Positions 1 to 13,395 of a stretch of 64,000 bases of DNA are shown here, piece by piece. The stretch is from the NCBI RefSeq assembly GCF_031583025.1, contig NZ_CP134062.1, positions 1,550,001-1,614,000 on the forward strand. The letters are read 5' to 3'. The stretch comes from Mycobacterium sp. Z3061 (GTDB taxonomy: Bacteria; Actinomycetota; Actinomycetes; Mycobacteriales; Mycobacteriaceae). Within the stretch, counting starts at the first letter, position 1. The number at the start of each line of letters is the position of its first letter. The translations under genes were made by a program, and so were the position numbers. The notes under the pieces were generated by a model that was not told the DNA's origin, made no database searches, and saw only the letters and a program-made list of their open reading frames with translations.

Positions 1-2
1 AG

Positions 3-791
3 TACGAACGGATGTGGGTCAGCAACGCCTCGGCCATGTATCGCTACCAGGGGGCCTCGGCGCAGGCCCTGCAGCTGCCGATGTTCACCTCCCCGCCGTC
101 GATCACCACGCCGGAGGGACCGGCGGCTCAGGCAGAGGCGGTGCAGACGGCGACGGCCCAGGCGACATCGAGCAACGTCTCGACGGCGCTGGCCAATGCC
201 GCCGCGGCTGTCGCACCGGCGGACGCGGTGCCGCCGCCGGTGTCTCCGGTCGACACGCTGCTGCAGGCGATCGGTGTCACCTTCGACCCCAACCAGGGGT
301 GGTTCGGCCTGGCCAACACCTACGCCAATCAGTTCGTGTCGTCCGGATTCCCGATCAACATGCTCAGCTACCTGGCGCAGAACACCTCGGCTCAGGCGCT
401 GCAGTCGGTCGCCCCCGACATCGCCGCAGGCCTCTCGGAGGGCGAGTCGGCCATCGGATCACTCACGAGCGCGACCACGGCGCTGGGTTCGGCCGAACCG
501 GCGGCCGCGATGGGCGTCGCCGTTTCGATGGGAACCCTGTCCGCCCCGCCGGCCGCCACCGCGGTGCTGACTGGCGCGCACATGCCGGTGCAGCTCGCGT
601 CGGCGGCGTCGCCGCTGCCCGCCGCGGATGCCGGTTCCGAGTTCCCGATGCTGCCGCCGCTGATGGCGCCGCCCATCACACCCTCGGCGGGAAGCGGCTG
701 GAAGAAGCGCAAGGAGCCGAAGTACGAGGACCTCGCGATGGGCCTGGAGCTCAAGGGCACCTTCATGACCCGTCCCCCCTCAGCGGGGTGA
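3..791 (+). CDS. PPE family protein, C-terminal part (5' end outside window)
   Basis: The open frame enters from the left edge and ends at TGA 789-791. The first residues (YERMWVSNASAMYRYQGAS) match the end of the PPE domain, where a YE.MW..N..AM.. pattern leads into an Ala-rich stretch. The rest is Ala/Pro-rich with low complexity, and the tail ends MTRPPSAG, similar to the ends of many PPE proteins. PPE proteins are normally exported by ESX type VII systems with a PE partner; any such partner lies outside the window. I see no PGRS-like or MPTR repeats. Subfamily is undetermined because the N-terminus and signature region are missing. The M. tuberculosis neighbour of lpqC is not a PPE gene, so this is a local difference in gene content. 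The ATG at 12 is an internal methionine, not the start. Confidence 0.82.
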   Translation, partial: YERMWVSNASAMYRYQGASAQALQLPMFTSPPSITTPEGPAAQAEAVQTATAQATSSNVSTALANAAAAVAPADAVPPPVSPVDTLLQAIGVTFDPNQGWFGLANTYANQFVSSGFPINMLSYLAQNTSAQALQSVAPDIAAGLSEGESAIGSLTSATTALGSAEPAAAMGVAVSMGTLSAPPAATAVLTGAHMPVQLASAASPLPAADAGSEFPMLPPLMAPPITPSAGSGWKKRKEPKYEDLAMGLELKGTFMTRPPSAG

Positions 792-814
792 GCAAAGTCG
801 GTACGTTTGACGGC

Positions 815-1732
815 ATGCCCTGGGCGCGACTGCTCCTGCTGGCCGTTCTGCTCGCCTGCCTGGTCGGGTGCAACGAGCGGCAGGTCGGGGCGGCCCGGGC
901 GCGGGATCAGGCGGGAATCTTCCCCTACGGCGGACTTAACCGGACCTATCTGGTGCACGTGCCGCCCGGTCCGCCGGTCGGGCTGGTGCTCAACCTGCAC
1001 GGCGGCGGCGGCACCGGCGCGGGGCAGCGCGGCCTGACCGATTTCGACTCCGTCGCCGATGCCAACGGCCTGCTGGTGGTCTACCCCGACGGCTACGACA
1101 AGAGCTGGGGTGACGGCCGGGGCGCGGCGCCGGCTGACCGCAAACGTCTCGACGACGTCGGTTTCCTGGTCTCACTGGTCACCAAGCTGCGCGATGACTT
1201 CAAGGTCCCCACGGGACATGTCTTCGCCACCGGCATGTCCAACGGCGGGTTCATGTCCAATCGCCTGGCCTGCGAGCGTGCCGATGTGTTCGCGGCGATC
1301 GCGCCGATCTCCGGCACGCTGGGCGTCGGCGTGGCGTGCAACCCGTCGCGGCCGGTGTCGGTGCTCGACGCGCACGGCACCGGAGATCCGGTGGTTCCCT
1401 ACAACGGCGGCGACGTCCGCGGCCGCGGCGGGCTGAGCCACGCCATCTCGGTCAGCAGTCTGCTCGACCGGTGGCGGACCGTCGACCGCTGCCAGGGTCC
1501 GCCGACGATCGAGGATCTGCCTCCGGTCAACGACGGGACCGTGGTGCGCCGGTACGACTCGGAAGGGTGCGCGGACGGCACCGAAGTCGTCCTGTACCAG
1601 ATCGAGAAGGGCGGGCACACGTGGCCGGGCGGCAAGCAGTATTTGCCGAAGACGGTCATCGGGGCCACCACCCGGGTGTTCGACGGTTCCCAGGTCATCG
1701 CCGAGTTCTTCCTGACGCACGGCCGCGACTGA
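815..1732 (+). CDS. lpqC: LpqC-like secreted lipoprotein esterase (PHB-depolymerase-type)
   Basis: 305 residues. ATG 815 is chosen because it opens a lipoprotein signal: Arg5, a Leu/Ala-rich core and lipobox L-V-G-C with Cys19 as the lipidation site. The mature part is an alpha/beta hydrolase of the esterase_phb/feruloyl-esterase type: oxyanion-hole HGGGGTG, nucleophile elbow G-M-S-N-G with Ser142, a D-P-V-V-P segment supplying the probable Asp, and G-H-T-W-P-G-G supplying His. Length and motifs match M. tuberculosis LpqC (Rv3298c). It should act outside the membrane on an ester substrate that the sequence does not reveal. It starts 23 bases after the PPE stop and converges on nei. The frame stays open upstream to position 14, but that stretch is antisense or out of frame to the PPE gene and is not counted. 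Confidence 0.88.
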   Translation: MPWARLLLLAVLLACLVGCNERQVGAARARDQAGIFPYGGLNRTYLVHVPPGPPVGLVLNLHGGGGTGAGQRGLTDFDSVADANGLLVVYPDGYDKSWGDGRGAAPADRKRLDDVGFLVSLVTKLRDDFKVPTGHVFATGMSNGGFMSNRLACERADVFAAIAPISGTLGVGVACNPSRPVSVLDAHGTGDPVVPYNGGDVRGRGGLSHAISVSSLLDRWRTVDRCQGPPTIEDLPPVNDGTVVRRYDSEGCADGTEVVLYQIEKGGHTWPGGKQYLPKTVIGATTRVFDGSQVIAEFFLTHGRD

Positions 1733-1742
1733 AAGCGCAGCC

Positions 1743-2492
1743 TCACCGTTGGCAGGACGGGCACCAGTACTGCACCCGTTCGGCGTCACCGTCGTAGGCG
1801 ATGGGTGTGCCGCACCGCCGGCACGGTTGCCCCGCCCGCCCGTACACCCAAACCTGCCGGCCGGCCCGGGTGTCGCCGGTGGTGGTGCGGTTGCGGCGAG
1901 AGCGGTTGGCCCACAACATCTCCCGCGCTCGCGAGACCAGCCGTAGTGGATCGGCGATGGCGCCCACCGGCGCGGTCGGCAGATGCCCGCTGATGAAACA
2001 CAACTCGTTGCTGTAGACATTGCCGACCCCGGCCATGACGCGCTGGTCCAGCAACGCGGCGGCGATGGCGCGATCCGGCTCGGCCATCAGGTTGGCGGCG
2101 GCGAGCTGAGGGTCCCAGTCCGGGCCGAGCAGATCCGGGCCCAGATGCGCGACGACGACGCCGTCGTGCTCGCGCTCGAGTATCTCCAGCACACCCAGAT
2201 CGATTCCGACGGCACGAATATCACCGGCTTCAAGGATGATTCGTGCCCGGTGATCCACCCGCTGACGGCCGACCCGCCAGCTGCCGTCCATCTTCAGGTG
2301 GGAGTGGATGCTGGCCGGGCCAACCCTGATGAACAGGTGCTTGCCCCTGCTGAGGACCTCGTCCACCACCTGCCCGGTCAGGTCCACGGTGGCGAACTTG
2401 GGCACCCGGACGTCGCAGCGGGTGAGGGTACGACCGACCAGGTGCTCGCGCAGGTTCGCGGCGGTATGCCAAACGGTGTCGCCTTCGGGCAT
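1743..2492 (-). CDS. nei: Endonuclease VIII / Fpg-family DNA glycosylase
   Basis: 249 residues beginning M-P-E-G-D. In this family Met is removed, Pro becomes the Schiff-base nucleophile and the next Glu is catalytic, which fixes the start at 2492 although the frame stays open far upstream. The C-terminus carries the expected zinc finger C-R-R-C ... C-P-S-C-Q-R. The enzyme excises oxidised pyrimidines and cleaves the abasic site. It corresponds to M. tuberculosis Rv3297 (Nei1). It follows lhr on the same strand with only two bases between stop and start, so the helicase and the glycosylase are almost certainly co-transcribed. The 3' end converges on lpqC with a 10-base gap. Confidence 0.92.
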   Translation of the reverse strand: MPEGDTVWHTAANLREHLVGRTLTRCDVRVPKFATVDLTGQVVDEVLSRGKHLFIRVGPASIHSHLKMDGSWRVGRQRVDHRARIILEAGDIRAVGIDLGVLEILEREHDGVVVAHLGPDLLGPDWDPQLAAANLMAEPDRAIAAALLDQRVMAGVGNVYSNELCFISGHLPTAPVGAIADPLRLVSRAREMLWANRSRRNRTTTGDTRAGRQVWVYGRAGQPCRRCGTPIAYDGDAERVQYWCPSCQR

Positions 2493-2494
2493 GG

Positions 2495-7054
<4,560 letters not shown>

Positions 7055-7087
7055 CTTGCCATGGTGCCAAGGGGCACCGACAAGTGA

Positions 7088-7765
7088 CTAAACCTGCGGC
7101 TTGAAGCGTGCGGTCGCCATCGCCTCGGCCAGTTGCGGCGGGATGTCTTTGACGCGGGCGATCGCGTCCAGCAGCGTGTGCGCGCAGGCGTCGGCGAGCC
7201 GGTCGGCTTCCAGCGTCTGATCCATGATCCGCTGCCGGCAGGTTTCGAAGGTGAACGCCAGCCAGCCGTTCAGGATGACCCGCAGGTCGCGTTCGACCTC
7301 GGCCTCCAGCGCCGCCTGTCCGGGTATGCCACCCACCACTTCCGCGATGCGGGTCATGATGTGTTGCATCTGGCGGTTCTTGGCCTCGTCGTCGATGCCG
7401 AGCAGGACCGGGTCGGAGCGGCCGAGTCCCACGTATGCCGCCCAGGCGGCCTCCGGATTCTGTTCGTGGTAGGCCATGTAGGCCAGCACGCCCATCCGGA
7501 TCTCCTCGAACATCGTCATGCCGGGGGATGGCTGGGTGTTGGTCGCCGCGTAGAGCCGGTCCGCTTCGTCCTTGACCACCGCGGCGAAGAACGCCCGCTT
7601 GTCAGGGAAGTAGTGGTACATGAGCGCACGCGAAACACCGGCGCGCTCGGCAATCTCGTCGATCCGCACCTCGTCGTAGGGTCGCTTACCGAAGACTTCC
7701 GCCCCCAGAGCGAGCAGTTCGGCGCGTCGATCCTCGGGGGATAACCGCCTCCTGGCTGTCGCCAT
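7088..7765 (-). CDS. TetR-family transcriptional regulator (Rv3295-like)
   Basis: 225 residues, ATG at 7765. The N-terminal helix-turn-helix is clear: I-D-E-I-A-E-R-A-G-V-S-R-A-L-M-Y-H-Y-F-P-D-K at about residues 35-56. The C-terminal ligand-binding part is helical and unassigned. It corresponds in sequence and position to Rv3295, upstream of lhr. Its stop is 33 bases before the lhr start on the same strand, so it may sit at the head of a TetR-lhr-nei unit and repress it. Its own promoter must lie in the 220 bases shared with the divergent SigF-type promoter at 7886-7911. The ligand cannot be read from sequence. Confidence 0.88.
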   Translation of the reverse strand: MATARRRLSPEDRRAELLALGAEVFGKRPYDEVRIDEIAERAGVSRALMYHYFPDKRAFFAAVVKDEADRLYAATNTQPSPGMTMFEEIRMGVLAYMAYHEQNPEAAWAAYVGLGRSDPVLLGIDDEAKNRQMQHIMTRIAEVVGGIPGQAALEAEVERDLRVILNGWLAFTFETCRQRIMDQTLEADRLADACAHTLLDAIARVKDIPPQLAEAMATARFKPQV

Positions 7766-7885
7766 AAGGACAGATATTACTCACGGTGGATATGAAGACC
7801 GCCACGGCGGATGGATCCGCCGGATTTCGTTCGTCTTCCGGCGCCGGTCGGGGCTGTGAAATGGGCCCGACGCGGACTACAGCCG

Positions 7886-7911
7886 GTTTGCCCCGCGGGC
7901 GCGCGGGGTAT
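7886..7911 (+). promoter_or_regulatory. SigF-type promoter upstream of the Rv3289c-like/usfY genes
   Basis: GTTT at 7886-7889, a 16-base spacer and GGGTAT at 7906-7911 match the mycobacterial SigF consensus GTTT-N15-17-GGGTA(A/T). It lies 75 bases before the ATG at 7986 and points at it. The same boxes with the same spacing recur at 8873-8898. Stress-dependent SigF transcription of the downstream gene pair is inferred from the match. Confidence 0.75.
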
Positions 7912-7985
7912 TGGACGAAAACGCGTCGCGGCTTACGAAAACCGGCAGCTGCCGCGAGCGATTGGCGAGATACAGAGGTGCTCCG

Positions 7986-8375
7986 ATGCGAACAGCAGAC
8001 GAGAGAATACGCGGCGATCGCGCAAATCAGGACGACAGAGAAGTCCACGCCGCCATCCGCTTCGCCGCCCTGGCCACTGCCGCCGCGGTGGGTTTCGTGG
8101 TGATAGCGGCCCTGTGGGTCAGCACCTGCGGAGGGGTCAGCACGGACACCGTGGCCTGCGGTCCGCCGGAGCGGGGCATCCTCGCGTTCGGGGGTCCGCT
8201 GATTCTGCTGATCGCCGGGCTGTGGGCTTTCCTGCGCACCTACCGGGTGTGGCGGGACCAGGGCACCTGGTGGGGCTGGCACGGCGCGGGGTGGTTCCTG
8301 CTGACCTTGATGCTGGTGACGCTGTCGATGAGCGCGCCGCACATCGCCGGCCCGGCCCTGGCGCTGGCTCTCTGA
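7986..8375 (+). CDS. Small three-helix membrane protein (Rv3289c-like)
   Basis: 129 residues. ATG 7986 is preferred to the upstream in-frame codon at 7911 because 7911 lies inside the promoter -10 box and AGAGG precedes 7986. Three hydrophobic segments are visible at about 26-46, 65-85 and 101-121, with Cys48 and Cys58 between the first two and an R-T-Y-R-V-W-R loop after the second. It resembles M. tuberculosis Rv3289c, the neighbour of usfY in the SigF locus. Function unknown. It is the first gene after the SigF-type promoter, with usfY 116 bases downstream on the same strand and no clear promoter between, so the two are probably one SigF-controlled unit. Confidence 0.75.
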   Translation: MRTADERIRGDRANQDDREVHAAIRFAALATAAAVGFVVIAALWVSTCGGVSTDTVACGPPERGILAFGGPLILLIAGLWAFLRTYRVWRDQGTWWGWHGAGWFLLTLMLVTLSMSAPHIAGPALALAL

Positions 8376-8491
8376 CGTCTGCGCCCTCGCAAATTTGCCA
8401 GGTCTGCGCCCTCCCAATCCCGTTCCAGGAGTTCTACCGTTGGTTGTAGAGCCCGTTGAACAGGCTCTTCGGAATGGAACGAGGAGGAGTC

Positions 8492-8803
8492 ATGGGGGAC
8501 ACATTTCGTGACCCCGTCGACCACTTACGGACGACGCGGCCACTTGCCGGCGAATCGTTGATCGACGTCCTGCACTGGCCGGGGTACTTCCTGGTGGTGG
8601 CCGGGATCATCGGCGGCGTCGGCTCGCTTGCGGCCTTCGCCACCGGACACCACTCGCAGGGCGTTACCTCAGGCATCGCGGCGGCCGTCGTCGCGGTGAT
8701 CGGCGCCCTCTGGCTGGCCGTCGAGCACGCGCGGATCCGTAGGATCGCCGACCGCTGGTACGCCCAGCACCCGGAAGTCCAGCGTCAAAGGCTGGCGAGC
8801 TAA
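8492..8803 (+). CDS. usfY: UsfY-like small membrane protein of the SigF locus
   Basis: 103 residues from ATG 8492, preceded by the strong ribosome site GAGGAGGAG at 8481-8489; the longer in-frame start at 8456 is not supported. The sequence begins M-G-D-T-F-R-D-P-V-D-H-L-R-T-T-R-P and has two hydrophobic helices (about 29-51 and 60-77) followed by a basic tail R-I-R-R-I-A-D-R-W-Y. This matches M. tuberculosis UsfY (Rv3288c), which lies just upstream of usfX/rsbW and sigF. Biochemical role unknown; it is commonly used as a SigF-regulated marker gene. Its stop is 361 bases before rsbW, and that gap holds a second SigF-type promoter. Confidence 0.88.
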   Translation: MGDTFRDPVDHLRTTRPLAGESLIDVLHWPGYFLVVAGIIGGVGSLAAFATGHHSQGVTSGIAAAVVAVIGALWLAVEHARIRRIADRWYAQHPEVQRQRLAS

Positions 8804-8872
8804 CGGATTGTCTGCCCGGGCCCGCGAGGCGGCCGGGTCGGGAAGGTCACAGCAGGAAACCAGGTCGGCGGC

Positions 8873-8898
8873 GTTTTTCCGTACCGACAACTGGGTAT
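8873..8898 (+). promoter_or_regulatory. SigF-type promoter upstream of rsbW-sigF (autoregulation)
   Basis: GTTT at 8873-8876, 16-base spacer, GGGTAT at 8893-8898. It matches the SigF consensus and the copy at 7886-7911 in both boxes and spacing. It lies in the 361-base usfY-rsbW gap and would leave a leader of about 260 bases before the rsbW ATG at 9165. In M. tuberculosis the usfX(rsbW)-sigF operon is autoregulated by SigF, which fits. Nothing else recognisable was seen in the gap. Confidence 0.75.
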
Positions 8899-9164
8899 CA
8901 AGTCTGCACCATGATGAGTACCGGCAATTCTGCGTTAGCGTGGTCACCCCATCATGGGGCACAGAATCACGACGACACCGACATAGACCCTTATCGCAAC
9001 CGGGGCTGTGCCGGCTATGCCTGCGTCGCCCGCAACTGGTTAGATACCCGGTGGCGATCATGACCAACCGGCTCGACCCCTTGGTCCACGGCGGGCCGCA
9101 ATCCGGCGCCCCTGCCGGGACCCCTGCCAGGAGTAGTGTCGGCCGAATATTGCCGGGAGGCCAG

Positions 9165-9602
9165 ATGACCGATGCGGATCAGCGCGCTGACGGGCGCCAA
9201 CGCGGATACCGCGCCGTCGAATTGAACGTTGCCGCACGCCTGGAGAATCTGGCCATGCTGCGCACGTTGGTCGGTGCCATCGGCACCTTCGAAGACCTGG
9301 ATTTCGACGCCGTGGCGGACCTGCGGCTGGCGGTCGACGAAGCGTGCACGCGTCTGATCCGTTCGGCCACACCCGGTGCGATCCTGACCCTGGTGGTGGA
9401 CCCGCGCGACGATGAGCTCGTGGTCGAGGCCTCCGCGGCCTGCGACACCCACGACGTGGTGGCGCCGGGCAGCTTCAGCTGGCATGTCCTGACCTCCCTG
9501 GCCGATGATGTCCAGACTTTCCATGACGGTCGCGAACCCGATGCAGCGGGCAGTGTCTTCGGCATCTCGTTGACCGCGCGACGGGCGGCCCCCAGTAAGT
9601 GA
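9165..9602 (+). CDS. rsbW: Anti-sigma-F factor, GHKL-fold serine kinase (UsfX/RsbW)
   Basis: 145 residues. ATG 9165 follows GGGAGG at 9155-9160 and gives the length and N-terminus of M. tuberculosis UsfX/RsbW; the frame is open further upstream but without homology. The core L-N-V-A-A-R-L-E-N-L ... L-R-L-A-V-D-E-A-C-T-R-L-I is the N-box region of the RsbW/SpoIIAB ATP-binding fold. The protein binds SigF and holds it inactive until STAS-domain antagonists displace it. Its stop lies eight bases before the sigF TTG, consistent with coupled synthesis of sigma and anti-sigma. A SigF-type promoter precedes it. Confidence 0.93.
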   Translation: MTDADQRADGRQRGYRAVELNVAARLENLAMLRTLVGAIGTFEDLDFDAVADLRLAVDEACTRLIRSATPGAILTLVVDPRDDELVVEASAACDTHDVVAPGSFSWHVLTSLADDVQTFHDGREPDAAGSVFGISLTARRAAPSK

Positions 9603-9609
9603 CTGCCAG

Positions 9610-10398
9610 TTGACAGAGCAAACTGCCGGCGGTTCCAATTCGCGTCCCAACGAATACGCCGATGTCCCGGACATGTTCCGCGAGCTGGCCGGCTTCACCG
9701 CCGGCTCGGCGGAATTCCAGCGCCACCAGGACAAGATCGTGGAGCGCTGCCTGCCGCTGGCCGACCACATCGCACGGCGGTTCGAGGGGCGTGGCGAGCC
9801 ACGCGATGACCTGATCCAGGTCGCACGCGTCGGTCTGGTCAATGCCGTCGTCCGCTTCGACGTCGAAACCGGTTCGGATTTCGTCTCTTTTGCGGTGCCC
9901 ACCATCATGGGCGAGGTCCGTCGCCACTTCCGCGACAACAGCTGGTCGGTCAAGGTTCCGCGCCGGCTGAAGGAACTACACCTCCGGCTGGGCACCGCCA
10001 CCGCCGAGTTGTCGCAGCGGTTGGGTCGCGCGCCCACCGCAACCGAACTCGCCGCCGAGCTGGGTATGGACCGGGCCGAGGTGGTCGAGGGCCTGGTTGC
10101 CGGCAGCTCCTACAACACGCTGTCCATCGACAGTGGTGGCGGCAATGAAGACGACGATGCGCGCGCCATCGCCGACACCCTGGGCGACGTCGACCAGGGC
10201 CTGGATCGCATCGAGAACCGCGAGGCGCTGCGCCCGTTGCTGGAGGCGCTGCCGGAGCGGGAACGAATGGTGTTGGTACTGCGGTTCTTCGAGTCGATGA
10301 CGCAGACGCAGATCGCCGAGCGGGTGGGCATCTCGCAGATGCACGTGTCCCGGTTGCTGGCGAAATCGCTAGCTCGACTCCGGGATCAGTTGGAGTAG
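9610..10398 (+). CDS. sigF: RNA polymerase sigma factor SigF
   Basis: 262 residues, nearly collinear with M. tuberculosis SigF. The TTG at 9610 is chosen because it aligns with the annotated SigF N-terminus (M-T-x4-G-G) and no ATG or GTG fits. Region 2 (D-D-L-I-Q-V-A ... F-V-S-F-A-V-P-T-I-M-G-E-V-R-R) and the region 4 helix-turn-helix (M-T-Q-T-Q-I-A-E-R-V-G-I-S-Q-M-H-V-S-R) are intact. It is a group 3 (SpoIIAC/SigB-like) factor for stationary phase, stress and cell-envelope genes, held by RsbW from the preceding gene. The last 30 bases overlap the convergent STAS gene, so read-through from either side makes antisense over the other's 3' end. Confidence 0.95.
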   Translation: MTEQTAGGSNSRPNEYADVPDMFRELAGFTAGSAEFQRHQDKIVERCLPLADHIARRFEGRGEPRDDLIQVARVGLVNAVVRFDVETGSDFVSFAVPTIMGEVRRHFRDNSWSVKVPRRLKELHLRLGTATAELSQRLGRAPTATELAAELGMDRAEVVEGLVAGSSYNTLSIDSGGGNEDDDARAIADTLGDVDQGLDRIENREALRPLLEALPERERMVLVLRFFESMTQTQIAERVGISQMHVSRLLAKSLARLRDQLE

Positions 10399-10755
10399 CC
10401 GCGACTGAGCGGACCGCTTCGGCTCGGTGACCGGCAGCACGCCGTCCGGGTCGCAGATGCGCAGTAGCCGGGACACGGCCACACTGGGCACCATCGCCCA
10501 TCGCACATCGGCGCCCGAGCACCCCACATTGATCCGGTGCAAAGCCGAAAAACCGGCTGTGCCAATGAATTTCAGGCCGGTCAGATCCAGTGTCAGCCAG
10601 CGGCAGTGCTTGATGCAGCGCGCGACGTATTCGGCGAGCAGGTCGGCGTTGGCGGCATCAAGCTCGCCGTACGCGCTGACCGTGCCCGAACCGTGTTCCC
10701 ACTGGGCGGTGAACTCGGCGTTTTCGCATTTGAGCCAGGTTTGGGATATAGACAT
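10369..10755 (-). CDS. STAS-domain protein, putative anti-sigma-factor antagonist
   Basis: 128 residues, ATG at 10755, with GGAG about nine bases upstream on the minus strand. The STAS pattern is visible: a G-T-V-S-A-Y-G-E-L-D-A-A-N strand, then L-T-L-D-L-T-G-L-K-F-I-G-T-A-G-F-S-A-L. In SpoIIAA/RsbV proteins this loop is D-S-S-G, with the serine before glycine phosphorylated by the anti-sigma kinase. Here it reads G-T-A-G, so that serine is alanine and the aspartate is glycine; only a Thr remains. The position next to sigF suggests a role in the RsbW-SigF switch, but the altered loop means the usual phosphorylation control may be absent. It overlaps the end of sigF by 30 bases. No equivalent sits here in M. 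tuberculosis. Confidence 0.72.
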   Translation of the reverse strand: MSISQTWLKCENAEFTAQWEHGSGTVSAYGELDAANADLLAEYVARCIKHCRWLTLDLTGLKFIGTAGFSALHRINVGCSGADVRWAMVPSVAVSRLLRICDPDGVLPVTEPKRSAQSRLLQLIPESS

Positions 10756-11054
10756 TTGTGAGCTCCATCAGTCGACGATGGTCGTTGCTGTGGATCACAT
10801 CAAGTGGGCGAGATGCCGCTATTAGAAATCGCACCTACCGGACGTTGTTTCCGGGGGGCTGTGAACTCAACCTATTTACGACCCTACCCGCGATGCGGAA
10901 GGCCGACAAACGAAGGCGCCGGATTCACAGAAAGGCCGGCCAGGCCACCGCCGCCTTCCGCAGCCTTGAGTGTGCGGCCACTGCGGCTGCACCGGCGTGT
11001 CGGCCGTGGTGAGCGCACACCCAACGCGGTGGGCGCACACCCAACGCGCCCCGG
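10756..11054. other. Non-coding gap between STAS gene and accA3, with a short tandem repeat
   Basis: About 300 bases without a convincing gene; the short open frames have no recognisable protein. It should hold the minus-strand promoter of the STAS gene. A weak SigF-like arrangement on the minus strand (GTTT at 10911-10908, GGGTAG at 10889-10884, spacer 18) departs from consensus in spacing and last base and is not called. Near the accA3 end a 16-base unit (GCGCACACCCAACGCG) occurs twice, at 11013-11028 and 11033-11048. Confidence 0.5.
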
Positions 11055-12848
<1,794 letters not shown>

Positions 12849-12886
12849 TGGCGCCTCCTGTATCGACGTCTTCTGGGAGTCTCTGG

Positions 12887-12910
12887 AAGAGATTTCTCTT
12901 TAAGAGATTT
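12887..12910. promoter_or_regulatory. Candidate operator upstream of accA3 (repeated/palindromic AAGAGATTT)
   Basis: AAGAGATTT occurs at 12887-12895 and again at 12902-12910, start to start 15 bases. The first is part of AAGAGATTTCTCTT, whose AGAGA and TCTCT arms form an inverted repeat with a two-base centre. The A/T-rich element lies 39-62 bases before the accA3 start inside otherwise G+C-rich DNA, where an operator or promoter would be expected. The binding protein is unknown. Confidence 0.4.
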
Positions 12911-12975
12911 TCTTACAAGTCTTGTCGGGGGAAGTTTATGCGGCGCGCCGCGGACCCGGGCAGGCGGTTCCCTAT

Positions 12976-13395
12976 TCAGGCGCCGTCGCGCAGCCGCCTC
13001 TTGATTCGCGCCAGCATCGCCGACATACCGCGCAGCCGAAGTGGGCTGATCAGAGCGGCCAGACCGAGTTCCGTGTAGAAATCCTCCGGCACCGCCAGGA
13101 TCGCGTCGGCCGGTTGCTCGTCCAGCCCCGCCGCCAGGATGGCGGCAAATCCGCGGGTGGTGGGTGCTTCGGCGGGAGCGCTGAAGTGCAGTCGCACCCG
13201 CTGCGGGTCGCTGGCGTCGACATGCAGAAACAGCGGCGACTGACACTCGGGGACCGGCTCCATCGCCGCCTCGGCCAGATCGGGCGGCAACTGGGGAAGC
13301 TCGTTGGCGAACTCCAGTAGCAGCTGCAGCTTGTCCTGGCCCTGGACCTCGGCGAAGTCGGACACCACTTCCGCCAGGGGCGCCGGCATGCTCAT
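12976..13395 (-). CDS. SufE-like sulfur acceptor protein (Rv3284-like)
   Basis: 139 residues from ATG 13395, which shares its A with the sseA stop codon (TGATG), so translation is coupled; a second ATG at 13389 (M-P-A-P-L) is equally close to M. tuberculosis Rv3284. The SufE fold is recognisable: a helical N-terminus ([17 protein letters not shown]), then [12 protein letters not shown] with the single persulfide-accepting Cys, and [11 protein letters not shown]. SufE proteins accept sulfur from a cysteine desulfurase. The pairing with a rhodanese (sseA) suggests a sulfur-transfer unit, though the acceptor pathway is not shown. Confidence 0.85.
   Translation of the reverse strand: MSMPAPLAEVVSDFAEVQGQDKLQLLLEFANELPQLPPDLAEAAMEPVPECQSPLFLHVDASDPQRVRLHFSAPAEAPTTRGFAAILAAGLDEQPADAILAVPEDFYTELGLAALISPLRLRGMSAMLARIKRRLRDGA

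Noticed and set aside
14..814. Open frame continuous with lpqC upstream of 815
   Set aside because: It lies antisense/out of frame to the PPE gene, while ATG 815 opens a proper lipoprotein signal peptide.
9033..9080. Minus-strand GTTG-N15-GGGTAT near 9051-9080 that resembles a SigF promoter
   Set aside because: The -35 box is GTTG rather than GTTT, it points away from rsbW into the leader, and no gene lies downstream on that strand nearby.
10884..10911. Minus-strand GTTT-N18-GGGTAG upstream of the STAS gene as a SigF promoter
   Set aside because: Spacer 18 and a final G in the -10 box are outside the consensus; kept only as a remark.
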